From positions 1 through 64,000 of the forward strand of contig JAFQOR010000023.1 of NCBI GenBank assembly GCA_017403125.1: a stretch of 64,000 bases of DNA, read 5' to 3'. The DNA is from Alistipes sp. (GTDB lineage: Bacteria; Bacteroidota; Bacteroidia; Bacteroidales; Rikenellaceae). Position numbers and translations under genes: made by a program. Positions 8,769 through 16,190 of this stretch are shown piece by piece. The notes beneath the pieces were generated by a model, which did no database searches, was not told the DNA's origin, and was given only the letters and a program-made list of their open reading frames with translations. Position 1 is the stretch's first letter. Each line of letters begins with the position of its first letter.

Positions 8769-10409
8769 ATGCTTAAAAGCCTCTCGATAGAGAACTACGT
8801 GCTTATCGACTCACTCCGCGTGGAGTGGGACGAGCACCTCAACATCATAACGGGCGAGACGGGTGCCGGAAAGTCGATACTTCTCGGCGCTCTGGGTCTG
8901 TTGCTCGGTGCAAAGAACGAGGGTCAGGCAATAAAAGACACGTCGCGCAACTGCGTAATAGAGGCAGAGTTCGACATCGAGGGTCACGGCTTGGAGCAAC
9001 TATTCGAGGCAAACGAACTCGACTACGAGCCACACCTAATCATACGACGCATAATTACGCCTGCGGGCAAGAGCCGCACCTTTGTCGGCGACATGCCGGT
9101 GCAGCTTTCAGTGGCGAAGGAGCTGGGAGCACATCTCGTGGATATTCACTCGCAGCACCAGAATCTAACCCTCGCGTCGGAGGAGTTCCGCATATCCATA
9201 CTCGACACCTTGGCGGGCAATGCAGAGTTGCTGGCGGCGTATGCTACCCTGCTCTCTACGCTCAACGAGTTGCGCAGCGAGCACCGCAAGATGCTGGAAC
9301 GCATAGAGCACTCACGCAAAGACGAGGAGTGGCTACGCTACACCGTAGAGGAGTTGCGCATGGCAAAGTTGAAGGAGAATGAGCAGGCCGATACCGAGCA
9401 GAAACTCGCCATAATGGAGAGCGCCGACCGCATAAACGAGGCGATAGCCACGCTACGCAACGCTCTGGACGAGGAGGAGATAGGAGCCTTGGTAGCTTTG
9501 AAGCGCTCGGAGAGGGAGTTCCTCGCAATAGCCGAGAGCTATCCCACAGGAGGCGAATTTGCCGAACGTCTGCATGGCGTAATCGAGGAGCTCAAAGATT
9601 TGAGCAGCACCGCAGCCGAGGAGGCAGAGCGCATAGATACCGACCCGGAGAAGATGCAGCAGTTGAGCGACAGGCTCAATGCAATATACTCGTTGGAGGT
9701 TAAGCATCGTGCCGACTCCTACGACGACCTACTTGCCAAGAGCCGCGAATTTGAAGCGCGTCTTGCAACAATCGACAACAGTGACAGCGAGCTGCGCGAG
9801 TTGGAGAGCCGCATAGCCACAGCCGAGGCGAAGTGTCGCGAGGCAGCACAGCGTCTGCACGAGGCACGCAAGGCAGTGTGCGAGGAGTTTGAGAGACGCA
9901 TTGTCGAGATGCTCGTGATGCTTGGCATCGAGGATGCTATGTTCAGCGTAGATATAGAGGCCACGGAGCAGTTTACGGCATTGGGTAGCGACAGTGTAGC
10001 GTTCTTGTTCTCGGCAAACCGCACAACGAAGGTTGCCCCGATAGAGCGCATAGCATCGGGAGGTGAGCTTTCGCGTGTCATGCTCGCCATGAAGGCTCTG
10101 CTTGCCGAGCGAGTAAAGCTCCCAACGGTAATATTCGACGAGATAGACACCGGCGTATCGGGACGCATTGCCGACGCCATGGGCGACATCATAGCACGCC
10201 TTGCAGGGTCGATGCAGGTCATAGACATCACTCACCTACCACAGGTAGCATCGAAGCAGGGGGCACACTTTGTAGTATATAAGGAGCAGGGATTGAGCAA
10301 CGTACGTCGCCTATCGCGTAGCGAACGTGTAGATGAGATAGCGAAGATGCTCTCCGGAAGCGAGATTACGGATGCAGCACGCCGACAAGCAAAAATTTTG
10401 CTCGGATAG
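8769..10409 (+). CDS. recN: DNA repair protein RecN
   Basis: SMC-like ATPase for double-strand-break repair. The 546 residues are a typical length. The Walker A GETGAGKSILLGALGLLLG (residues 29-47) is followed by the Q-loop region DIHSQHQNL, long alpha-helical arms rich in Glu/Arg/Ala, and the C-terminal signature ASGGELSRVMLAMK with Walker B VIFDEIDTGVSG and the switch His in DITHLPQVAS. It follows coaBC with a 3-bp gap, so it is co-transcribed. In some relatives a DUF4835 gene lies between coaBC and recN; it is absent here. Confidence 0.95.
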   Translation: MLKSLSIENYVLIDSLRVEWDEHLNIITGETGAGKSILLGALGLLLGAKNEGQAIKDTSRNCVIEAEFDIEGHGLEQLFEANELDYEPHLIIRRIITPAGKSRTFVGDMPVQLSVAKELGAHLVDIHSQHQNLTLASEEFRISILDTLAGNAELLAAYATLLSTLNELRSEHRKMLERIEHSRKDEEWLRYTVEELRMAKLKENEQADTEQKLAIMESADRINEAIATLRNALDEEEIGALVALKRSEREFLAIAESYPTGGEFAERLHGVIEELKDLSSTAAEEAERIDTDPEKMQQLSDRLNAIYSLEVKHRADSYDDLLAKSREFEARLATIDNSDSELRELESRIATAEAKCREAAQRLHEARKAVCEEFERRIVEMLVMLGIEDAMFSVDIEATEQFTALGSDSVAFLFSANRTTKVAPIERIASGGELSRVMLAMKALLAERVKLPTVIFDEIDTGVSGRIADAMGDIIARLAGSMQVIDITHLPQVASKQGAHFVVYKEQGLSNVRRLSRSERVDEIAKMLSGSEITDAARRQAKILLG

Positions 10410-10429
10410 AGGGGCGAGAGAGCTGGGAG

Positions 10430-10560
10430 AGAGGCGAGAGGTGAGAGAGGGAGTTTAGGGAGTTTAGGGAAGATAAAGAATTTAGGGAATTTAATGAGAG
10501 TGATAACCTTGCCACAATCATTATATTCCCTATTTTTCTCTAAACTCCTTAAACTATCTT
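10430..10560. repeat. Hairpin repeat between convergent recN and tsaB (family member 1)
   Basis: Left arm is GGGAGTTTAGGGAGTTTAGG followed by GATAAAGAATTTAGGG. The right arm is its imperfect complement (ATTCCCTATTTTTCTCTAAA, CTCCTTAAAC). It could terminate both genes. A 22-nt core at 10472-10493 recurs inverted and identical at 43616-43637. Confidence 0.75.
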
Positions 10561-10571
10561 ACCGCCCCTGA

Positions 10572-11285
10572 TTACAGCAGCCTCTTCTTCGAGGGGATAA
10601 CCATAAAATCTTTGAGGTAGAAGGGCTCGAAGTATGCCAAATCCTCGAAACGCTCGGCACGGAATGCCTCCTCTGCCAGACGCACAATGCCACGTGCCGA
10701 GGGTGCCACGCTTATACATACTGCATCGGGCAACAACTCGCAGCACTTCGCAGCGCCATTACCAAAGATTACAAAACGCGATTCGCCACCGCGCCACGCG
10801 GCAAAGCTATCGCCCGTGACAACCTCCGCAACAACATCTCCGAGAGCCTCACCGCGTGTGTTGAACACCTCGGCATAGACCTCCATGCGTCGTGCATCGA
10901 CCATAGGACACAGATAGGCTGTCGCCCACTCATCCTCCTCCAAATCGATGATGCCGGCATCGTAATCCTCGCGCGCAACCTCCATAAGGGCATCGAGCGA
11001 CCCCACTGCAATAAGCGGAATATTAAGCGCATAGCACATACCCTTGGCAAACGACACCCCTATGCGCAATCCCGTATATGAGCCGGGACCCTTGCCCACG
11101 GCAATAGCGTCGAGGTCGTCGGGCTGAACTCCCGTCTCGCGCAAAAGCTCGTCCACGAAGAGCGCAACCTTGCGGGCATGATCTCTGCCCTCATCGCTCT
11201 CGCGCAGTGCCATAAGTTCGCCATCGTTAGCCAAAGCCACCGAACAGATATCCGTACCCGTCTCTATTGATAATATAAGTGCCAT
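10572..11285 (-). CDS. tsaB: tRNA threonylcarbamoyladenosine biosynthesis protein TsaB
   Basis: Partner of TsaD and TsaE in making the t6A37 modification on ANN-decoding tRNAs. It has the actin-like N-terminus MALILSIETGTDICSVAL, the DHARKVALFVDELL segment, and the conserved GKGPGSYTGLRIGVSFAKGM near 87-106. At 237 residues it is the usual length. It lies 6 bp downstream of smpB and is probably co-transcribed. The 3' end faces recN across a hairpin repeat. Confidence 0.93.
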   Translation of the reverse strand: MALILSIETGTDICSVALANDGELMALRESDEGRDHARKVALFVDELLRETGVQPDDLDAIAVGKGPGSYTGLRIGVSFAKGMCYALNIPLIAVGSLDALMEVAREDYDAGIIDLEEDEWATAYLCPMVDARRMEVYAEVFNTRGEALGDVVAEVVTGDSFAAWRGGESRFVIFGNGAAKCCELLPDAVCISVAPSARGIVRLAEEAFRAERFEDLAYFEPFYLKDFMVIPSKKRLL

Positions 11286-11291
11286 ATATCT

Positions 11292-11759
11292 CTATCTTCT
11301 GTTATTCTTCATCGCCTTGTCCATCTCGCGCTTGGCGTCGTTCTCCTTGATATACTCACGCTTATCGAAGGACTTTCGACCACGTGCCAAGCCAATGACA
11401 ATCTTGGCAAAGCCTCGCTCGTTGAGAAAGAGTCGAAGACCTACGGCCGTAAGTCCATGATCCTGCAACGAACGCTGCAACTTGTTAAGTTCCTTGCGGT
11501 TAAGCAACAGCTTGCGGTCGCGCTTCGGAACATGGTTATTGCACGTACCCCACGCATACTCCGCAATATTGACGTTGCGAATCCACAACTCTCCCGACTC
11601 GAAATAGCAGTAGGAGTCGGTGAGCGATGCCTTGCCCAATCGCAACGACTTAATCTCGGTGCCGACAAGCACAACGCCTGCAACATACTCCTCCAAAATC
11701 TCGTAGTCGAAGGTTGCGCGCTTGTTGCGTATATTTATGTTCTTATAATCTGCCATCAT
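11292..11759 (-). CDS. smpB: SsrA-binding protein
   Basis: Binds tmRNA and brings it to stalled ribosomes for trans-translation. Conserved features are [77 protein letters not shown] and the basic tail [11 protein letters not shown]. Possible starts are ATG 11759 or ATG 11756, which differ by one residue; GTG 11765 is also in frame but adds nothing conserved. No clear TAnnTTTG box is seen upstream on this strand. Confidence 0.94.
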   Translation of the reverse strand: MMADYKNINIRNKRATFDYEILEEYVAGVVLVGTEIKSLRLGKASLTDSYCYFESGELWIRNVNIAEYAWGTCNNHVPKRDRKLLLNRKELNKLQRSLQDHGLTAVGLRLFLNERGFAKIVIGLARGRKSFDKREYIKENDAKREMDKAMKNNRR

Positions 11760-12022
11760 CAACACTTTACGCTACCCACCCTCACATGCTACCCCCACTC
11801 ACCGCATAGAACTATCCAACAAAGAGACCTCGCCTTCGGCACGTCTTTTGCCACTCGAAGAGGTGGGTGGACTCGGATAAGGTAACTAATTCTTTTATCT
11901 TTGATATGTTTTACACATCTTTCTGTTTATTTTCTGTTTGCACACTGTTTGGCGTAGTGATACGCTAACTCCCCGAGGCCACCCTTTTTTTTCGTGCTCC
12001 TCGCATCGCCGGATGTGCACCC
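11760..12022. other. Intergenic region between smpB and dnaG
   Basis: About 260 bases. It has a plus-strand TATCTTTG near 11898 and a small hairpin GCGTAgtgaTACGC followed by a T8 run near 11990, but no -33 element and no gene. A short RNA is possible but unsupported. Confidence 0.3.
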
Positions 12023-13993
12023 CTACAAGGGTCTGTTCAGCAACTTCGCAATCTCGACACGTGCACGCTGGTACTCCGCCAAGATGCTCACCGTCTCCAA
12101 CTCGGCATCCTCGTTATCAACCCTCTGCATCAGCTCGTCGATACGCCTATCCAGAATACGCCACTTGTAGAGAATCATCGTCGTAGGCACACCCTCCGAC
12201 AACTGCTCCTCGTCGGTTCCGACATGCACGTCCTTCTGCTCCCAAATCTTGCTTATGACATACATATCGTCCGCCGTAAGCAGCGTTACAGCCATGCTGC
12301 TGACATCGGGATTGGGGTGCATGAAGAAATCCTGCGTGGGGACCTCACAACCCTCGCCTACCTCCTCCCACAAACGGCGGTATGTTGCCACAATATCGCG
12401 ATAGACGGGGACCTCGAAGACCAACTCATCCTCGTCGAGCTCATCGAATATGTAGCGCGCCACGTTGTAGGTGTCGTCCTCGATATGGAAATTCACATGT
12501 CCAAACTTCAACAGATACTTCGCCAACTCCCTCTCTAACGTCTCGATAGATGAGCCACCACTGACTCCCCCCATTGTCGAGGCTGCATCACCCTCGCCCT
12601 GCACACTTGATGTCGGAATACTCGGCGCCTTCTCGTGGGCATACTGACGCTGAATAAACTCACGTGCCTCGCGGCTTTCACGCACACCATCTATCTTGCG
12701 CGCAACCTCCACAGCAAGCATCTGCTCATCGACAGACATTATTGCTGCACAATGCCTTACGTACTCCGAGCGCTTGATTCTATCGGGAATAAGGGCAATG
12801 GACTCGACCATATTCCTAATAACCTCCGAGCGCTTCATCGGATCGTTCGTAGCCTCCTCCAACAGCAGCTTCGCCTTGAACGTCAGAAAGTCCTGTTGGT
12901 TTTGGGCTATATAGGCCTTCAACTCGTCGCTGCTATGTGCTCGGGCAAAGCTATCGGGGTCGTGCTCCTCGGGAAGAAGCACCACACGCACATTCATATC
13001 CGCCTTTAAGATAAGGTCCACACCTCGCAACGCCGCCTTGATGCCCGCCGCATCGCCATCATACATCATGGTGATGTTCTGCGTGAAGCGCGACAACAGA
13101 CGTATCTGATCCTCGGTAAGCGACGTTCCCGACGAGGCTACGACATTCTCAACACCCGACTGGTGCATAGAAATAACATCGGCATAGCCCTCGACCATGA
13201 TGGCATACCCCTCCTGCTGTATCGCCTTCTTGGCAAAGAACAGTCCATAGAGCTCGCGGCTCTTGGAGTATATCTCGCTCTCGGGCGAATTTTGATACTT
13301 GGCAACCCTCTTATCCGTGCGTAACGTGCGTCCGCCAAATGCCACCACACGTCCCGAGACATTATGCACGGGGAACATAACCCTGTCGAAGAATCTGTCG
13401 CGCAACGCACCATCGCTCTCGCGCTTGATTGTCAGACCCGTCGAGAGCAGAAACTCCTCCTTATAGCCTGCCGAGCGAGCATCCTCCGTGAAGCGATTAC
13501 CTCGCGAGGGGCAGAAACCAAGACCAAACTTTCTTATCGTGGCATCCGAGAAGCCACGTGCCGACGAGAAGTAGCTCAACGCCACGCTGCGACCCTCATC
13601 CTCCGAGAACATATATCGTTGGAAGTAGTCGGCAGCCCAACCATTCAGCGCAAACATACTCTCACGGTTGTTGTTGCGCACAACATCTTCGTCGGTCATA
13701 GCCTCCTCCTTGACCTCAATACCATAGCGCTTGGCTATGACACGCAACGCCTCGGGATAGGAGATGTTCTCGCTCTCCATGACAAAGTTTATGGCATTGC
13801 CACCCTTGCCACAACCAAAACATTTGTAGATGCCACGCGACGGTGAAACCATGAACGACGGCGTCTTCTCCTGATGGAAAGGACAGCACGCCTGATAGTT
13901 CACACCCTTGCGTTTGAGCGTGACGTAGTCGCCAACAATATCTACGATATTGACAGCTGCGTAAATTCTATCTATGGTTTCGCGATCAATCAT
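12023..13993 (-). CDS. dnaG: DNA primase
   Basis: Synthesises RNA primers at the replication fork. The N-terminal zinc-binding domain has Cys37, His40, Cys58 and Cys61 (CCPFHQEKTPSF ... KCFGCGKGG). The TOPRIM core shows the VEGYADVISMH glutamate motif and MMYDGDAAGIKAA acidic motif. The C-terminal helicase-interaction domain is long and less conserved. At 656 residues it is a normal length. The -7 box TATCTTTG ends 5 bases before the ATG, so the message is predicted to be leaderless or nearly so. No rpoD is adjacent, unlike the enterobacterial macromolecular synthesis operon. Confidence 0.96.
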   Translation of the reverse strand: MIDRETIDRIYAAVNIVDIVGDYVTLKRKGVNYQACCPFHQEKTPSFMVSPSRGIYKCFGCGKGGNAINFVMESENISYPEALRVIAKRYGIEVKEEAMTDEDVVRNNNRESMFALNGWAADYFQRYMFSEDEGRSVALSYFSSARGFSDATIRKFGLGFCPSRGNRFTEDARSAGYKEEFLLSTGLTIKRESDGALRDRFFDRVMFPVHNVSGRVVAFGGRTLRTDKRVAKYQNSPESEIYSKSRELYGLFFAKKAIQQEGYAIMVEGYADVISMHQSGVENVVASSGTSLTEDQIRLLSRFTQNITMMYDGDAAGIKAALRGVDLILKADMNVRVVLLPEEHDPDSFARAHSSDELKAYIAQNQQDFLTFKAKLLLEEATNDPMKRSEVIRNMVESIALIPDRIKRSEYVRHCAAIMSVDEQMLAVEVARKIDGVRESREAREFIQRQYAHEKAPSIPTSSVQGEGDAASTMGGVSGGSSIETLERELAKYLLKFGHVNFHIEDDTYNVARYIFDELDEDELVFEVPVYRDIVATYRRLWEEVGEGCEVPTQDFFMHPNPDVSSMAVTLLTADDMYVISKIWEQKDVHVGTDEEQLSEGVPTTMILYKWRILDRRIDELMQRVDNEDAELETVSILAEYQRARVEIAKLLNRPL

Positions 13994-13998
13994 TCGTG

Positions 13999-14029
13999 CA
14001 AAGATAGCATGCTAATCTCAAAATTCAAA
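13999..14029 (-). promoter_or_regulatory. Leaderless-type promoter of dnaG
   Basis: TTTG, 19 bp, TATCTTTG, then cacga and ATG at 13993 (minus strand). Confidence 0.72.
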
Positions 14030-14082
14030 ATCGCACCGCCAATTTATGCACCTTTGCCCACCTATATGAGCTAAATAGAGCA

Positions 14083-14682
14083 CTACAATAGCCCCGCCTT
14101 ATAGTATTTGACAATCTGTTCGAGCATAGCATCGTCACCCTCGGGGTCGTATTTAGTCTTCAAATTGTTACCAAAGAGGCGTGCTATCATCTGGTAGAAG
14201 CCCGCGGTGAAGCCACTGCGAAACTCCTTGATGATGTTGTACACGGTATGCTCGGTCTCGCGGTCGATGAGTTTCATTAGTATCTTGCCCTCGTAGCGCG
14301 TCATCTTCAACAACATGGGCGTAATCTCCCTCTTCAACGCCTCCTCGATAGCCTTCGTGTAACCCTTTCGATCCTTTCTGCGTTCCAACTCGGCAAGGCG
14401 GGCATCGAGATTCTCCATACGTCGCGCCGCCTCCACAGCCAGAGGATAGACCTTCTTAACAGCCTTTATCATACGCTGATACTCCTTCATGTCGCGCTTT
14501 CGGTGATAGATGTTTACGGGCAGGAGTGTGATGTGGAGCACCGAGTCACCGGCAGGCGTAACCTCCCAGCGCACCGTACGCACACCACGTACACGCATGC
14601 TACGCACCTGCGCCGACACGGAATCTACGGGCAGAACGAAGAGCATGAGCAGCAGTATGACAACAAGACGTTTCATAGGCAT
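14083..14682 (-). CDS. DUF4294 family exported protein
   Basis: A 199-residue protein with signal sequence MPMKRLVVILLLMLFVLPVDSVSA and a conserved, strongly helical basic domain (EYQRMIKAVKKVYPLAVEAARRM, YEGKILMKLIDRETEHTVYNIIKEFRSGF, NNLKTKYDPEGDD). This is the hallmark of DUF4294, a Bacteroidota periplasmic family without known function. ATG 14682 is four bases after the -7 box; an internal ATG at 14676 would give MKRLVV and a conventional signal peptide with a leader of about 8 nt. Confidence 0.82.
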   Translation of the reverse strand: MPMKRLVVILLLMLFVLPVDSVSAQVRSMRVRGVRTVRWEVTPAGDSVLHITLLPVNIYHRKRDMKEYQRMIKAVKKVYPLAVEAARRMENLDARLAELERRKDRKGYTKAIEEALKREITPMLLKMTRYEGKILMKLIDRETEHTVYNIIKEFRSGFTAGFYQMIARLFGNNLKTKYDPEGDDAMLEQIVKYYKAGLL

Positions 14683-14686
14683 AGCA

Positions 14687-14694
14687 CAAAGATA
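14687..14694 (-). promoter_or_regulatory. -7 box four bases before the DUF4294 gene
   Basis: TATCTTTG then tgct and ATG (minus strand). The -33 element is not recognisable. Confidence 0.6.
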
Positions 14695-14737
14695 ACGTTT
14701 TTAGGGCTCATGGGCGTATCTTGTCGAAAGATTTTTT

Positions 14738-14745
14738 TATCTTTG
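14738..14745 (+). promoter_or_regulatory. -7 box for the thioesterase-like gene
   Basis: TATCTTTG about 45 bp before ATG 14791. The -33 element is weak. Confidence 0.55.
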
Positions 14746-14790
14746 TAGCAGCAACAAAACATATAAATTTTTAACTTACACCCTAAAAAT

Positions 14791-15162
14791 ATGTTGGAAG
14801 TAGGACTCAAACACTCAACCATAATGCGCGTTATGGAGGGTAACACAGCCGAGTTTATCGGTTCGGGCGACATGGCAGTATTGGCAACACCGGCAATGGT
14901 AGCACTCATGGAGAATGCTGCAATGCTCGCCGTAGCTACAAAGTTGGACGAGGGAGATACGACCGTAGGCTCGGCAATATCGACCTCACACCTCAAACCT
15001 TCGAAGGTTGGCGCTCACATCCTTGCCGAGGCGGAACTCACGGCAATCGAGGGTCGCAAGCTCACCTTCAAGGTGCGCGCCTACGACGGCGAGACACTCA
15101 TTGGCGAGGGCGACCACGTGCGCTTTGTGGTAAATCGCGAGAAGTTCCTTGCGAAGCTCTAA
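14791..15162 (+). CDS. Hotdog-fold thioesterase-like protein
   Basis: A 123-residue protein resembling the FlK/fluoroacetyl-CoA thioesterase-type hotdog family. The pattern VLATPAMVALMENAAMLAV with the downstream TTVGSAISTSHLKPSKVG and a long beta strand ending HVRFVVNREKF matches this group, in which a Thr/Glu/His set acts on the thioester; Glu and His candidates are visible (LMENAA, STSHL). The true substrate is unknown. It is a single-gene unit, divergent from the DUF4294 gene and followed by tRNA-Gln. Confidence 0.8.
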   Translation: MLEVGLKHSTIMRVMEGNTAEFIGSGDMAVLATPAMVALMENAAMLAVATKLDEGDTTVGSAISTSHLKPSKVGAHILAEAELTAIEGRKLTFKVRAYDGETLIGEGDHVRFVVNREKFLAKL

Positions 15163-15238
15163 ACAGCGACGCAAGACACCTCATAACAAGAGTTTAGCTA
15201 TCGCAACACATAACCAACAGATTTAGCGAGCGCAAAAT

Positions 15239-15269
15239 TTTGTTATTTGAAAACTTTACACTATCTTTG
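15239..15269 (+). promoter_or_regulatory. Promoter of tRNA-Gln
   Basis: TTTG, 19 bp, TATCTTTG, a full match to the Bacteroidota consensus about 21 bp before the tRNA 5' end. Confidence 0.8.
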
Positions 15270-15290
15270 TCACCGCTTACGAGCAACGAT

Positions 15291-15364
15291 TGAGCTATGG
15301 TGTAACGGTAACACAGCAGATTTTGGTTCTGTTATTCTGAGTTCGAATCTCGGTAGCTCAACCA
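15291..15364 (+). tRNA. tRNA-Gln (anticodon UUG)
   Basis: The acceptor stem TGAGCTA pairs perfectly with TAGCTCA. The D arm is GTG/CAC. The anticodon arm GCAGA-TTTTGGT-TCTGT places TTG at 34-36, and the T arm is CTGAG-TTCGAAT-CTCGG. The discriminator A is followed by an encoded CCA at 15362-15364. It has its own promoter upstream and a strong terminator downstream. Confidence 0.95.
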
Positions 15365-15373
15365 CCAAGAGTG

Positions 15374-15407
15374 CCTGCCCAACCACAGAGTTGGGCAGGT
15401 TTTTTTT
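15374..15407 (+). terminator. Rho-independent terminator after tRNA-Gln
   Basis: Perfect 10-bp stem CCTGCCCAAC / GTTGGGCAGG with a 6-nt loop and a run of eight T. Confidence 0.93.
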
Positions 15408-15474
15408 GTGTTGGCGTGATATGCCCGCTTCATGGCACTGCCCTTAACGGGCGAAGCCCGCCCCTTCACGCCCC

Positions 15475-15531
15475 TTTCGCTACCCTTTTACTACCCTTGC
15501 GCTACCCTTCGCTACCCTTTCGCTACCCTAC
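15475..15531. repeat. Tandem 10-12 bp repeats (cgctaccctt type)
   Basis: Five to six units of a (C/A)GCTACCCTTT-like word between the tRNA and the V-ATPase operon. The same word is amplified at 59.2-59.5 kb. Confidence 0.7.
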
Positions 15532-15535
15532 GAAC

Positions 15536-15571
15536 AAAAAAAATGGCGACCACCCCGCTCGGGTAGTCGCC
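15536..15571 (-). terminator. Terminator of the V-ATPase operon
   Basis: On the minus strand, an 11-bp stem GGCGACTACCC / GGGTGGTCGCC with a short loop is followed by a T-run, 24 bp past the subunit K stop. Confidence 0.9.
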
Positions 15572-15594
15572 ACTCTATTGAGCCTAAACCTGAA

Positions 15595-16152
15595 TTAGTA
15601 CTCCAACTCTGCATCGTCGCCTGCGGGCAACTCCTCTACGCTAACGATAGAGGCCTTCTTATACTGCTCGTTGAGCTCCTGCTGTGACTCCAAGCCCTCG
15701 GGGCTGATAGCAGATGATACGAGGAAGGTAGCAGCAACACCCAAGATTGCATACAACTCGGGGAATGCGGCAAGGATAAGAGTCTTACCCATAACGTCGT
15801 TACCGTTACCAATAGCTGCGATACCGTTTGCGCAGACCTTTGCCTGCATCAATGCCGATGCAAGACATACTACGGCCATCAACAAACCGGCACCAAAGAT
15901 ACCAACTGCCGTAATCATAGGCATACCCTCAACGATGTAGCTACTAACCATGAAGTAACCTACGAAACCATAAAGACCCTGTGAACCGGGCAACGCCGAA
16001 AGAATCATGTAGCTACCAAAAGCGCCACTATTCTTCTTCATGGCACCAACAGCTGCCATACCGCAACGTGCAGTACCTACTGCCGAAGCCAAACCAGAAA
16101 CACCGACCATAAGGACAACGCCCAAATAAGCCAAAATCAATGCTGTACTCAT
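15595..16152 (-). CDS. V-type ATP synthase subunit K (two-hairpin proteolipid)
   Basis: Membrane rotor ring subunit, 185 residues with four transmembrane segments, so a duplicated two-hairpin c subunit. The ion-binding set of Enterococcus hirae NtpK (Leu61, Thr64, Gln65, Tyr68, Gln110, Glu139) appears here at a constant offset of seven: Leu54, Ser57, Gln58, Tyr61, Gln103 and Glu132 (LPGSQGLYGF, LMQAKV, FPELYAILG). Only Thr to Ser differs. This argues for Na+ rather than H+ transport; that is an inference from homologous residues. The tail after residue 150 is acidic and unusual in length. Last gene of the operon. Confidence 0.93.
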   Translation of the reverse strand: MSTALILAYLGVVLMVGVSGLASAVGTARCGMAAVGAMKKNSGAFGSYMILSALPGSQGLYGFVGYFMVSSYIVEGMPMITAVGIFGAGLLMAVVCLASALMQAKVCANGIAAIGNGNDVMGKTLILAAFPELYAILGVAATFLVSSAISPEGLESQQELNEQYKKASIVSVEELPAGDDAELEY

Positions 16153-16190
16153 AATTGTTAAAAGTTTTTAGTTGTTAATCTATTATTTGT

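Noticed and set aside
11895..11998. Small RNA from a TATCTTTG at about 11898 ending in a T8 run
   Set aside because: No -33 element and only a 5-bp hairpin far from the T-run; evidence too thin.
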